From assembly GCF_001280085.1 (NCBI RefSeq), contig NZ_LGED01000195.1, positions 1 to 64,000 of the forward strand: a stretch of DNA of 64,000 nucleotides, given 5' to 3'. The stretch comes from Saccharothrix sp. NRRL B-16348. Lineage in GTDB: Bacteria > Actinomycetota > Actinomycetes > Mycobacteriales > Pseudonocardiaceae. Shown one piece after another: positions 51,657-60,073 of this stretch. The notes under the pieces are model-generated. The model was not told the DNA's origin, did no database searches, and saw nothing but the letters and a program-made list of their open reading frames with translations. Position numbers and translations under genes: made by a program. Every line of letters begins with the position of its first letter. Positions within the stretch are counted from its first letter, which is position 1.

Positions 51657-52943
51657 TCACTTGTTCGACGCGGGCACCGGTGGCGGGATGAAGTCGGTCG
51701 TGTCGCGCTCCAGGCTCTCGGGCAGGGACGCCCGGTAGATCGGCATCGCGGCGGCGGTGGTGACGATCGCGACCGCGACGAGGATCGCGAACAGCTCCGG
51801 TGTCACCAGGTCGTGCGCGAGACCGATGTTGATGAAGATCAGGATCATCAGCCCCCGCGCGTTCATCAGGCCGCCGACCGCCGACGCGTAGCGCCACGAG
51901 AAGCCCTGGGCCCGCACGACGATCGCGCAGCCGAGGTACTTGCCCGCGAACGCCACGGCCATGATCACCGCGAGCGGCAGCCACAGCCCGCCTCCCGAGC
52001 CGAAGCCGGACACCTGCGTGTTCAGGCCGCTGAACGCGAAGAACACCGGCAGCAGCAGGATCGAGTTCAGGTCGGTGAGCCGCGTCTCCAACTCGCGGCG
52101 CACGATCGCCGACTGCGGCATCGCCAGGCCCGTGATGAACCCGCCGAACACCGAGAACACGCCGATGAAGTCGGTGAACCACCCGGCCAGCAGCACGACG
52201 AACAGCACGAGCGCCATCACGTCGCGGCTCATCCGGCCCTCGCGCTCCACCCGCGCGCCCAGCCGGGCGAACAGGTTGCGGCCCACCGTCAGCATCAGCA
52301 CCGCGAACACCGCCGCGCCCGCCACCGTGCCCACCGCGTCGAACGCGCTGCCCGCCGCCGCGACCGCGATGATCACCGCCAGGATCACCCACGCCGCCGC
52401 GTCGTCGATCGCCGCCGCGACCAGGGTGAGGCCGCCGATGGGCGTGTTCGCGATCCCGCGCTCCTGGAGGATCCGGGCCAGCATCGGGAACGCGGTGATC
52501 GACAGCGCGCCGCCGACGAAGAGCATGAACTCCCACCGGGTCGCGCCGTCCGGGCTCAGCGAGCCGAAGAACAGCGCCGCCGCGCCCGCGCCCAGCGCGA
52601 ACGTCGGCACGATGCCCGACACCGCGAGCGCCGACGCCCGCCGCATGTTCCGCCCGGCGGCGAGCCCGTGGTCCAGCGAGGACCCGACCAGGAACATGTA
52701 GAACGTCAACCCGATCGTGCTCAGCACGTACAGGGTGTCCTTGACGTCCGAGGGGAAGATCTGGGCCTGCACCCCCGGCGCCACGGCGCCGAGCAGCGCG
52801 GGCCCGAGCAGGACGCCGGCGACCATCTCGCCGACCACCCTGGGCTGCTTGACCGCCATGGCGATGCGCCCGCACAGCGTGGTGGCGGCGAGCACCACCG
52901 CGAGCGCGGCGAACACCTTCAACGCGAACTGGATCTGGTTCAC
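51657..52943 (-). CDS. CPA2-type cation:proton antiporter
   Basis: The 428-residue protein has about 12 hydrophobic helices. LLGPALLGAVAPG, GLTFYMFLVGSSLD, and the paired Asp in AAAIDDAAAWVILA (the ND/DD ion-binding motif position) identify the Na+/H+ (Kef/NhaP2-like) exchanger family. There is no C-terminal RCK domain. The start overlaps the P450 stop (GTGA), making it the last gene of the operon. It may exchange ions to balance the pathway or self-protect. In polyether-type clusters antiporters export product, which is only an analogy. Confidence 0.82.
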   Translation of the reverse strand: MNQIQFALKVFAALAVVLAATTLCGRIAMAVKQPRVVGEMVAGVLLGPALLGAVAPGVQAQIFPSDVKDTLYVLSTIGLTFYMFLVGSSLDHGLAAGRNMRRASALAVSGIVPTFALGAGAAALFFGSLSPDGATRWEFMLFVGGALSITAFPMLARILQERGIANTPIGGLTLVAAAIDDAAAWVILAVIIAVAAAGSAFDAVGTVAGAAVFAVLMLTVGRNLFARLGARVEREGRMSRDVMALVLFVVLLAGWFTDFIGVFSVFGGFITGLAMPQSAIVRRELETRLTDLNSILLLPVFFAFSGLNTQVSGFGSGGGLWLPLAVIMAVAFAGKYLGCAIVVRAQGFSWRYASAVGGLMNARGLMILIFINIGLAHDLVTPELFAILVAVAIVTTAAAMPIYRASLPESLERDTTDFIPPPVPASNK

Positions 52944-54349
52944 CGGGTGATCTCCTGGGTGGAAGGCGGCTCGCGCCGCACCGGACGACCCTGCGTGTCG
53001 TGCGTGTCGAAGTAGCGACCGGCCAACCGCAGCCGGTGGGCGTGCAGGACCATGACCGTGCCGAGCACGAGCTGGACGACGCTGCGCCACACGTCCTCCC
53101 ACCGGTCCCGCACGCGCAGGAACGCGCCGAGCACGGCGAGGCGACGCGGTGGCAGCGGTTCGCCCACCCGGACCAGCAGGCACGGGCCCCGGCTCGGCAA
53201 CGACCGGGTGTGCGTGACCGTGGAGTGCAGCGTCACGCGGCGCAGCACCTCGCGGGTCGCACCGCGCAGCGCGAGCGGTGACAGCCGCCACGCCGGACAC
53301 GGCCGGTTGGCGGCGACGCCGAACGGGATGTGGTGCGCGGCGCGGACCGGCACCTCCGCCCAGCGGTCCGGGTCGAACACGTCCGGGCGCGCGTAGCCGG
53401 TGGCGTGGTAGTCGGGGTAGCTGAAGCACAGCACCGAACCCGCGGGCAGCGTGGTGCGCTCGTCCAGCGCGATGTCACCGGTGGTGATGCGGTGCGCGAT
53501 GCCGAACAGCGGGTAGAGCCGCATGGTCTCGTCGAGCACGTGGGCGAAGTAGCGGTCGTCGGCGGGGTCGCCCGCGAGCCTCGCCGCCACGTCCGGGTGC
53601 TGCGCCAGCGCGAGCAGCACGTGCGCCATCGCCTCGGACATCTGCACCACGGCCGTGTTGAAGAACGTGCCCTGCAGGTAGTGCACCTGCTCGGTGGGCG
53701 ACAGGCTCGCCGGCAATGGGTGCCGCACGTCGCCCGCCGCGACCCGCCCGGCCAGGTAGCGGGTCAGCCGCGCCCGCCGGGCGGGGTGGCGCAGGCCGGT
53801 GCACTTCAACGCCGTCGCCACGTCGTCGGCGTGCCCCACGATCAGGTCGCGCGCCTCGCGGGGGCACGGCTCGTCGAACACCAGCTCGTAGAAGTACTCC
53901 GCCCACACCGGCATCATCAGGTCGCGCAGCCGCACCGGCGTGACCCGCCCGGTGACCACCTCGTCGAGCACCTTCGCCGTGCAGCGGGCCGCCGTCGCCG
54001 TCAGCGCGCCACCCGGGCCGGCCAGCAGCGCACGCGTCGTGCGGGCCACGTCGTCGTAGCGCGGACCGGCCTCCAGGTGCTCCTGGTGCACCTCGGGGCC
54101 GGGGGAGAGCCAGTACCAGAACAGGTCCGACAGCCCGGCGCCCCGGCTGCGGCCGTTCGCCGCCGGGTGGCTGTAGACCTCCTGGAACCGGTCCGGCCCG
54201 ACGTCGGCGTTGGGGAACATGATCGCCTGGTCCCCGTTGACCTTCTCGAACACCTTGGCGCGCAGGGCGACCACCCGCGCCGGCAGCCAGCGCGGCGCGG
54301 TCAGCACCACGGCGGCGGCGAGCAACCCGGTCACCCACACCGCGCGCAC
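52940..54349 (-). CDS. Cytochrome P450 with N-terminal membrane anchor
   Basis: The 469-residue protein has a hydrophobic N-terminal helix (about 4-20), rare in bacterial P450s. ExxR is DETMR (Glu274, Arg277), and the heme loop is FGVAANRPC with thiolate Cys351. In the I-helix region GTFFNTAVVQMSEAMAH (227-243) the usual (A/G)Gx(D/E)T oxygen-activation motif is not evident. That suggests a non-standard reaction or an alternative alignment. The gene overlaps both neighbours (19 bp and 4 bp), so it belongs to the operon. Confidence 0.8.
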   Translation of the reverse strand: MRAVWVTGLLAAAVVLTAPRWLPARVVALRAKVFEKVNGDQAIMFPNADVGPDRFQEVYSHPAANGRSRGAGLSDLFWYWLSPGPEVHQEHLEAGPRYDDVARTTRALLAGPGGALTATAARCTAKVLDEVVTGRVTPVRLRDLMMPVWAEYFYELVFDEPCPREARDLIVGHADDVATALKCTGLRHPARRARLTRYLAGRVAAGDVRHPLPASLSPTEQVHYLQGTFFNTAVVQMSEAMAHVLLALAQHPDVAARLAGDPADDRYFAHVLDETMRLYPLFGIAHRITTGDIALDERTTLPAGSVLCFSYPDYHATGYARPDVFDPDRWAEVPVRAAHHIPFGVAANRPCPAWRLSPLALRGATREVLRRVTLHSTVTHTRSLPSRGPCLLVRVGEPLPPRRLAVLGAFLRVRDRWEDVWRSVVQLVLGTVMVLHAHRLRLAGRYFDTHDTQGRPVRREPPSTQEITR

Positions 54350-55422
54350 ACCCCCGTCCCTCGGGTGACGACCAGGTCCCGGGTCAGGTCGGCGAGGTCA
54401 CGGCCGCCGCACAGCGCGAGGACGTGGTCGAACTCGTCGCGCAGCACGGCGAGCACGCGCCCCACCCCGGCCTCGCCGTCCGCCGCCAGACCCCACAGCA
54501 CCGGCCTGCCGACACCCACGGCCGCCGCGCCCAGCGCGAGCGCCACGGCCACGTCGCCGCCGCTCCGGACACCGCCGTCCAGCACCACCGGCACCCGGCC
54601 CGCCACCGCGTCGACCACCGCGGGCAACGCCTCGACCGCCGCGGGCGCCAGGTCGGACTGGCGGCCACCGTGGTTGGACACCACGATCCCGGCCACCCCG
54701 TGCTCGACCGCGAGCACCGCGTCACGCGGGTGGAGGACACCCTTGAGCCACAACGGCAGCGACGTCAGCTCCCGCAGCCGGTCCAGGTGCGCCCACGACA
54801 CCGACGGCGACATCTCGATGTCCCGCACGCCGCCCGGCGGACCACCGGGCAGGTCGCGCATGTTCTCCGCCGCCAGCCCCGCGGGCAGGTCGTGGAAGCC
54901 GTGCTCGGCGTCGCGGCGGTGCCTGCCGAACACCGGCGAGTCGGCGGTCACCACCAGCGCCGTGCAGCCCGCCCGTTCCGCCCGGCGCACCAGGCTCTCC
55001 GCCACGGCGTCGTCGGGCTGCGGGTAGAGCTGGAACCAGACGGACGCGTCCGCGTCCACGGCCCGTGCCGCCGCCACCACGGCACCGATCGCCACCGTCG
55101 AGGCCACCCCGGACACCAGCACGGTCCCCGCCGCGGCGGCGGCCCGCGCCGTCGCCAGCTCGCCGTCGGGGTGGGCGAGCCGGTGGAACGCGGTCGGCGC
55201 GACCAGCACCGGCAGGTCGAGGCGCCCGCCGGGCAGGTCGACGCCGAGGTCCCGGGTCGCCCGGCCGCGCAACACCCTCGGCAGCAGGGCCAGGCGCCGG
55301 AACGCCGCCTCGTTCTCCCCGAGCACGACCTCGTCGCCGACACCGCCCGCGTAGTAGTCGTAGTGCACGGGGTCGAGCACCGCGCGGGCCTTCTCGTGCA
55401 ACTCGGTGAGCCCGGCGCTCAC
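54331..55422 (-). CDS. FMN-dependent alpha-hydroxy-acid oxidase/dehydrogenase
   Basis: The 363-residue TIM-barrel flavoprotein opens LDPVHYDYYAGGVGDEVVLGEN and has the active-site string SNHGGRQSD with catalytic His and Arg, plus ALGAAAVGVGRPVLWGL. Family members oxidise lactate, glycolate or mandelates to 2-keto acids. In glycopeptide pathways a related enzyme oxidises 4-hydroxymandelate. Placed with a predicted tyrosine lyase and a P450, an aromatic hydroxy acid is the likeliest substrate, by inference. Start and stop overlap neighbours. Confidence 0.8.
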   Translation of the reverse strand: MSAGLTELHEKARAVLDPVHYDYYAGGVGDEVVLGENEAAFRRLALLPRVLRGRATRDLGVDLPGGRLDLPVLVAPTAFHRLAHPDGELATARAAAAAGTVLVSGVASTVAIGAVVAAARAVDADASVWFQLYPQPDDAVAESLVRRAERAGCTALVVTADSPVFGRHRRDAEHGFHDLPAGLAAENMRDLPGGPPGGVRDIEMSPSVSWAHLDRLRELTSLPLWLKGVLHPRDAVLAVEHGVAGIVVSNHGGRQSDLAPAAVEALPAVVDAVAGRVPVVLDGGVRSGGDVAVALALGAAAVGVGRPVLWGLAADGEAGVGRVLAVLRDEFDHVLALCGGRDLADLTRDLVVTRGTGVCARCG

Positions 55423-57002
55423 GGTGAACCCACCGCGGCCCGGGCCAGCCGGGCGTGCAGGAACGCCAGCAGCGGCGCCCGGTGCACGTCCTCGCTGTCC
55501 CACTCGTTCTCGAGGTTCTCGGTGAGGTGGTGCTCGCCGAGGAGCGCCCCGCCCTGGAAGTGCCGGACCACCGGGTGCAGGTAGCGGCCGTCGAGCCCGC
55601 TCGTGTCCTCCTGCGACACCCGGCCCGCGGTGACGTCGAACGGGTTGACCTTGTCGTGGTCCGCGCCGTACTCCAGCGTCACGGCCAGGTAGGACTCCAC
55701 GTCGCCGAAGTCGCCGCGCGCGACCGCCTCGTGCAGGTGGGCCAGCGGCACCTCCTCGGCGTAGCGGAGCGCGCCGTCCGGCCCGACCAGCACCGCGTCC
55801 GCCATGAACGCGAACAGCTGCCACAACGCCGAGGTGCGGTTCACCCGCTCGACGACCGCGTCGGCCACCGCGTCGGGGGTGGGCGAGAGGTCCCGGCTCG
55901 GCCACGCCACGCCGTGGTAGCGGTGCTCCATGATGTGGTGCAGCGCGCGCACGCCGTACCGGAAGCCGTGGATGAAGCCGCTGGTCGACTTCTTGAAGTC
56001 CCTGGCCTGCGTGATGGTGCCCGCGAAGAACAGGTCGGGCACGTTCACCGACTCCCAGGCGGCGGTCTGGTCCGGGAAGCGGTCGTTGATGGTCAGCCGC
56101 GGCCGGCACTCGGGCGTGAAGATCGACGCGTCGAACCGGAACCCGGTCGCCATGATCACCCGGTCGTAGCGGATCTCCTTCACCCGCTCCTGCACCCGCA
56201 CGAAGCTGACCCGCACCAGGTACGAGTCCCCGTCGCGGCGGATGTCCAGCACCCGACCGTCCAGCACCGCGTTCTGCGACTTGAGCTGGTAGGTGTCGAG
56301 GAAGTTGTTGTTGACCGCGCGCAGGTGGCCGACGAAGTGCGTCTGCCACGCCAGCTTCAGCGACCCCGGCCCGACGACGTGGATGACCGACGCGGTCTCG
56401 ATCAGGTTGTCGGCGGTCTCGAACGCCGAGTTGCCGCGCCCGACGATCAGCACCTTCTGGCCGGTGAAGTCGGCGGGGTCCACCGACACGTCGTCGTACC
56501 GCTCGGCCAGCTCCGCACCCTCGATCGGCGCCACGTAGGACTTGGACACCCCGGTGGCGACGATGAGCCGCCGTGCCCGGTAGGTGACGCCGTTCTGGTC
56601 GCGCACCACGAAGTCGTCCGGCCGGGACACCTCCACCACCGACGTGCCGTAGCGGATCGGCAGCTCGTGCTCGGCGGCGAAGTCCGCCAGGTAGCGGACC
56701 ATGTCGTCGGCGTGCGGGAAGTAGCGCGGCGTGTAGCCGGTGAACAGCAGCGACGGGTCGTCGGACAGCAACGAGTTCCAGTCGGTGCGCAGGTTCAGCT
56801 CGGGGTCGTCCCACCCGGTGTTCGGCTTGTTGATCGAGATCAGCGTGCGGTGCCGGGGGAACCGGGTGAAGAACGCGCCGGGCGCGTCACCGGCCTCCAG
56901 CACCAGGTGGTCCCGCCCGGCGCGGGACAGCAGGTACGAGGCCTGGAGCCCAGCCGGGCCGGCGCCGATCACGAGACACTCCGTCGAAACCTCGCTGGAC
57001 AC
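55419..57002 (-). CDS. FOXRED2-like FAD/NAD(P)-dependent flavoprotein A
   Basis: The 527-residue protein has an FAD Rossmann motif GAGPAG (about 12-17), a second nucleotide motif GRGNSAFETAD (about 188-198) and a conserved block FFTRFPRHRTLISINK, DWNSLLSDDPSLLF, shared with human FOXRED2/ERFAD and flavin monooxygenases. The C-terminal 130 residues end LTENLENEWDSEDVHRAPLL. It is about the same length as, and strongly similar to, flavoprotein B two genes upstream. Reaction unknown; N- or C-hydroxylation are options by analogy. Confidence 0.75.
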   Translation of the reverse strand: MSSEVSTECLVIGAGPAGLQASYLLSRAGRDHLVLEAGDAPGAFFTRFPRHRTLISINKPNTGWDDPELNLRTDWNSLLSDDPSLLFTGYTPRYFPHADDMVRYLADFAAEHELPIRYGTSVVEVSRPDDFVVRDQNGVTYRARRLIVATGVSKSYVAPIEGAELAERYDDVSVDPADFTGQKVLIVGRGNSAFETADNLIETASVIHVVGPGSLKLAWQTHFVGHLRAVNNNFLDTYQLKSQNAVLDGRVLDIRRDGDSYLVRVSFVRVQERVKEIRYDRVIMATGFRFDASIFTPECRPRLTINDRFPDQTAAWESVNVPDLFFAGTITQARDFKKSTSGFIHGFRYGVRALHHIMEHRYHGVAWPSRDLSPTPDAVADAVVERVNRTSALWQLFAFMADAVLVGPDGALRYAEEVPLAHLHEAVARGDFGDVESYLAVTLEYGADHDKVNPFDVTAGRVSQEDTSGLDGRYLHPVVRHFQGGALLGEHHLTENLENEWDSEDVHRAPLLAFLHARLARAAVGSP

Positions 57003-57012
57003 GTCTTTCTCC

Positions 57013-58473
57013 TCACGTCTGGATGTGGGACAGCAGGCGCTTGTCCGGCTTGCCGCTCGGTGCGAGCGGCGGTTCTGCGATCACGGTCACGGCCACCGGC
57101 GCGCACGCCGCGCCGAGCCGGGCGGTCACCAGCGCGCGCAGCGCCGGGAGGTCGGGCCCGTGGTCACCGGTCGGCACCACGTACGCGTGCACCGCCTCGC
57201 CGGTGTCGTCGTCCGGCACGGCGACCACGTACGCCTCGGCGACGTCCGGGTGCTCGGCGATGACCCGTTCGATCGGGCCCGCGTAGTGCAGGTTCGCGTT
57301 GACGATCACCACGTCGCGGGTCCGGCCGGTCAGGCGCAGGTGGCCGTCGGCGTCGAAGTGGCCGAGGTCGCGGGTGCGCACCCACCCGTCCGCGAACACC
57401 TCGGCCGACCGCGCCGGGTCGGCCCAGTACGCGTCGGCCTGCCCTGGCGTGCGGACGAACAGCTCGCCGTCGACGCCCCGTGCCGTCGGCGCGCCGTCCT
57501 CGTCACGGACCTCGACGCGCACGGCGGCGGGCGGTACGCCCACCGTGCCGGGCGGGTCGGCCGGGGTCGCCATCGAGATCATGCCCGTCTCGCTCTGGCC
57601 GTAGCCCTGGAACAGGACCGGTCCGAGCACGTCCAGCGCCTCGCGGTGCCGGTCGGTCGTCAGCGGCGACCCGGACACCATCAGCGCCCGCAACGACGAC
57701 AGGTCGGCCGGGTCGCGGCGCTGCGCGGCGACGAGCTTCGCCAACCGCGGCACCGTGATCACGCTCGCCGAGGCGCGATGGCGGGTGATCGCGTCGGGGA
57801 ACCCCGGCGGGTCGGCGACGACCGCGGCGCCACCGGCGGTGATCGCCACCACCGCGTACTCGAACATCACCTGGCTCGACAGCGACCCGAACACCAGGAA
57901 GCGGTCCAGCCGGGAGGCCAGCTCGCGGATCGCGGGCGGCCACGCGTCCGGTCGCGCGGTCCACGCGGCCGTCATCGCGGCGTAGGTCTGCGCACAGGCC
58001 TTGGGCGTGCCCGTGCTGCCGCTGGTGTGGATCAGCCGGGCGACGTCCGCGGGCCTGCCCGCGCACCGGGGCCGACCGTCGGCACGGGTCTTGAGCAACG
58101 CGTCGACGGTCAGCGCGCGGGGGCCCGGCTCGTGCGGGACCGTGTCCGTGATCACGGCGGCGACGTCGAGGGAGAGCAGGTGGCGCACCTGGTCGTCGGG
58201 CAGCCCCGGCCGCACACCCAGCACGCGCGCGCCCACGGCGTGCGCGGCGAGGATCGTGGCGAACGCCTCCGGGTTGACGCCGAGCAGGAGCACGACGCCG
58301 TCACCCGGTCCCAGACCTCTCCCGCGCAGACCGGCGGCGATCCTCGCGACCAGGTCGAGCATCTCCGCGCCGCTCACCACGCGCGAGCCGTGTTCGAACA
58401 CCGGCCGGCCCCCGGCGGTCTCGAGCACGTCGAGCACCGCGCGCGGGAACGGCTCGGTGTCACGCGCCGGCAA
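57013..58473 (-). CDS. ANL-superfamily adenylating ligase
   Basis: The 486-residue acyl-AMP/CoA ligase shows P-loop motif IHTSGSTGTPKA, A5 QGYGQSETG, A7 RTRDLGHFDADGH, A8 LTGRTRDVV and the C-terminal catalytic Lys in PSGKPDK. No carrier-protein gene is linked. If the divergent lyase makes p-coumarate, a CoA ligase acting on it would be expected, but the binding pocket cannot be read with confidence. The gene overlaps flavoprotein B by 14 bp and precedes flavoprotein A by 10 bp. Confidence 0.8.
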   Translation of the reverse strand: MPARDTEPFPRAVLDVLETAGGRPVFEHGSRVVSGAEMLDLVARIAAGLRGRGLGPGDGVVLLLGVNPEAFATILAAHAVGARVLGVRPGLPDDQVRHLLSLDVAAVITDTVPHEPGPRALTVDALLKTRADGRPRCAGRPADVARLIHTSGSTGTPKACAQTYAAMTAAWTARPDAWPPAIRELASRLDRFLVFGSLSSQVMFEYAVVAITAGGAAVVADPPGFPDAITRHRASASVITVPRLAKLVAAQRRDPADLSSLRALMVSGSPLTTDRHREALDVLGPVLFQGYGQSETGMISMATPADPPGTVGVPPAAVRVEVRDEDGAPTARGVDGELFVRTPGQADAYWADPARSAEVFADGWVRTRDLGHFDADGHLRLTGRTRDVVIVNANLHYAGPIERVIAEHPDVAEAYVVAVPDDDTGEAVHAYVVPTGDHGPDLPALRALVTARLGAACAPVAVTVIAEPPLAPSGKPDKRLLSHIQT

Positions 58474-60010
58474 GGCATTCCTTCACGAACGCGGTCAGCG
58501 GCTGCTGGTGCACCGCCGGCAGGTCCCACTGGTTCTCGAGGTTCTCGGCCAGGTGGTGGGTCGCGTTGAGCGTGCCGTCGCGGTAGTAGCGCACCACCGG
58601 GTGCAGGTAGCTCGCGTCGTGCGCGTTGGCCGCGTCGTTCTCGACCACGCGCGGGACGGCGATGTCGAACGGGTCCACCGTGTCGTGGTCGGGCCCGTAC
58701 TCCAGCGTCGCGACGAACCGGTGCTCGGCCGGGCCGAGGCCGCCGTCGGCGACGTAGGCCACCGGCACCTCCTCCTCGTACCGCGCGGTGTCGCCGGACA
58801 CCGTGACCACGTCGCCGATGACCGCGAACTGCTGCCACAGCGCGGACGACCGGTTCACCCTGGCCACCAGCGCGTCGCCGATCGCCTCCGGTGACGGCGC
58901 CAGCTGCGTCGACGGCCACGGGGTGTCGTGGTGGCGTGCGGCGAGGATGCGGTGCAGGGCGCGGACCCCGTACCGGAAGCCGTGGATGAACCCGCTGGTG
59001 GACTTCTTGAAGTCGCGCTGCTGCGTGAGCGTGCCCGCGAAGTACAGGCCCGGCACGGTGGTCGACTCGTACGCGGGCGTCTGCTCCGGGAACCGGTCGT
59101 CGATCACCAGCGCCGGGCGGCAGCTGTCGTCGAACACCGAGGCGTCGAACCGGAACCCGGTGCACGCCACGATCCGGTCGTACTCCACCTCCCGCGACGA
59201 CTCCGCCGCGCGGGCGTAGCGGAACCGGACGCGGAAACCGCCGCCGGGCCGCGGCTCGATCAGCTCCACCGCGCCGTCGATGACCGCGTTCTCCGACTTG
59301 AGCTGGTAGGTGTCGAGGAAGTTGTTGTTCACCGCGCGCAGGTGGCCGACGTAGTGCGTCTGCCACGCGAGCCGCACCGAGTGCGGGCCGGCCACGTGGA
59401 TGACCGCCGCGTGCTCCACCAGGGCGTCGGCGGTCTCGAACCCCGAGTTGCCCTTGCCGATCACCAGCACCCGCTGGTCGGTGAACGACTCCGGGTCGGT
59501 GTCGAACGTGTCGTAGCGCTCGGCGTGCTCGATGCCGGGGATCGGCGGCACGTGGAGTTGCGAGACCCCGGTCGCCACCACGACCCGCGCGGCACGCCAC
59601 GTCCGCCCACCGCCGTCGAGCACGGCGAACCCCTCGTCGTCACGGGAGATCCGCGCGACCTCGGTGCCGTAGTGGACCCGGACCCCGGTGGCCGCGGCGA
59701 AGTCGGCCAGGTACCGGACCAGGTCGTCGGCGCCGGGGAAGTACCGGGGGCTGTAGCGCGTGAACAGCAGCTCGGGATCGTCGGACAGCAGCGAGTTCCA
59801 GTCCATGCGCAGCCGCTGCTCCGGGTCGGAGTAGCCGCTGTGCACCTTGTTGATGGAGATCAGGGTCCGGTGCCGCGGGTAGCGGGTGAAGAAGGTGCCC
59901 GGTCCGGTGCCGCGTTCGAGGACGGCGTAATCGCGACCGTCGCGCTCCAGCAGGGCGGCGAGCTGCAAACCGGCCGGTCCCGCCCCGATGATCAGGTAGT
60001 CGTGCGCCAT
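58460..60010 (-). CDS. FOXRED2-like FAD/NAD(P)-dependent flavoprotein B
   Basis: The 516-residue paralogue of flavoprotein A shares DWNSLLSDDP, HLRAVNNNFLDTYQLKS, RDFKKSTSGFIHGFRYG and the matching C-terminus. GAGPAG (about 9-14) binds FAD and GKGNSGFETAD NAD(P). It is the first gene of the operon; the ATG at 60010 lacks a strong ribosome site, and a palindrome lies 22 bp upstream. Having two paralogues in one operon suggests successive oxidations or a heteromeric enzyme. Confidence 0.75.
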   Translation of the reverse strand: MAHDYLIIGAGPAGLQLAALLERDGRDYAVLERGTGPGTFFTRYPRHRTLISINKVHSGYSDPEQRLRMDWNSLLSDDPELLFTRYSPRYFPGADDLVRYLADFAAATGVRVHYGTEVARISRDDEGFAVLDGGGRTWRAARVVVATGVSQLHVPPIPGIEHAERYDTFDTDPESFTDQRVLVIGKGNSGFETADALVEHAAVIHVAGPHSVRLAWQTHYVGHLRAVNNNFLDTYQLKSENAVIDGAVELIEPRPGGGFRVRFRYARAAESSREVEYDRIVACTGFRFDASVFDDSCRPALVIDDRFPEQTPAYESTTVPGLYFAGTLTQQRDFKKSTSGFIHGFRYGVRALHRILAARHHDTPWPSTQLAPSPEAIGDALVARVNRSSALWQQFAVIGDVVTVSGDTARYEEEVPVAYVADGGLGPAEHRFVATLEYGPDHDTVDPFDIAVPRVVENDAANAHDASYLHPVVRYYRDGTLNATHHLAENLENQWDLPAVHQQPLTAFVKECLAGA

Positions 60011-60031
60011 GAGCCAGGAAGCTACGCACCG

Positions 60032-60053
60032 GATCTCAGAACTCTCTGAGATC
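60032..60053. promoter_or_regulatory. Palindromic operator between flavoprotein operon and MIO lyase
   Basis: GATCTCAGA-ACTC-TCTGAGATC has perfect 9-bp arms. It lies in the 63-bp gap between the two divergent start codons, so one regulator could control both transcripts. No regulator gene is adjacent. Confidence 0.6.
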
Positions 60054-60073
60054 GACTGCCTACCGTCAGTGCG

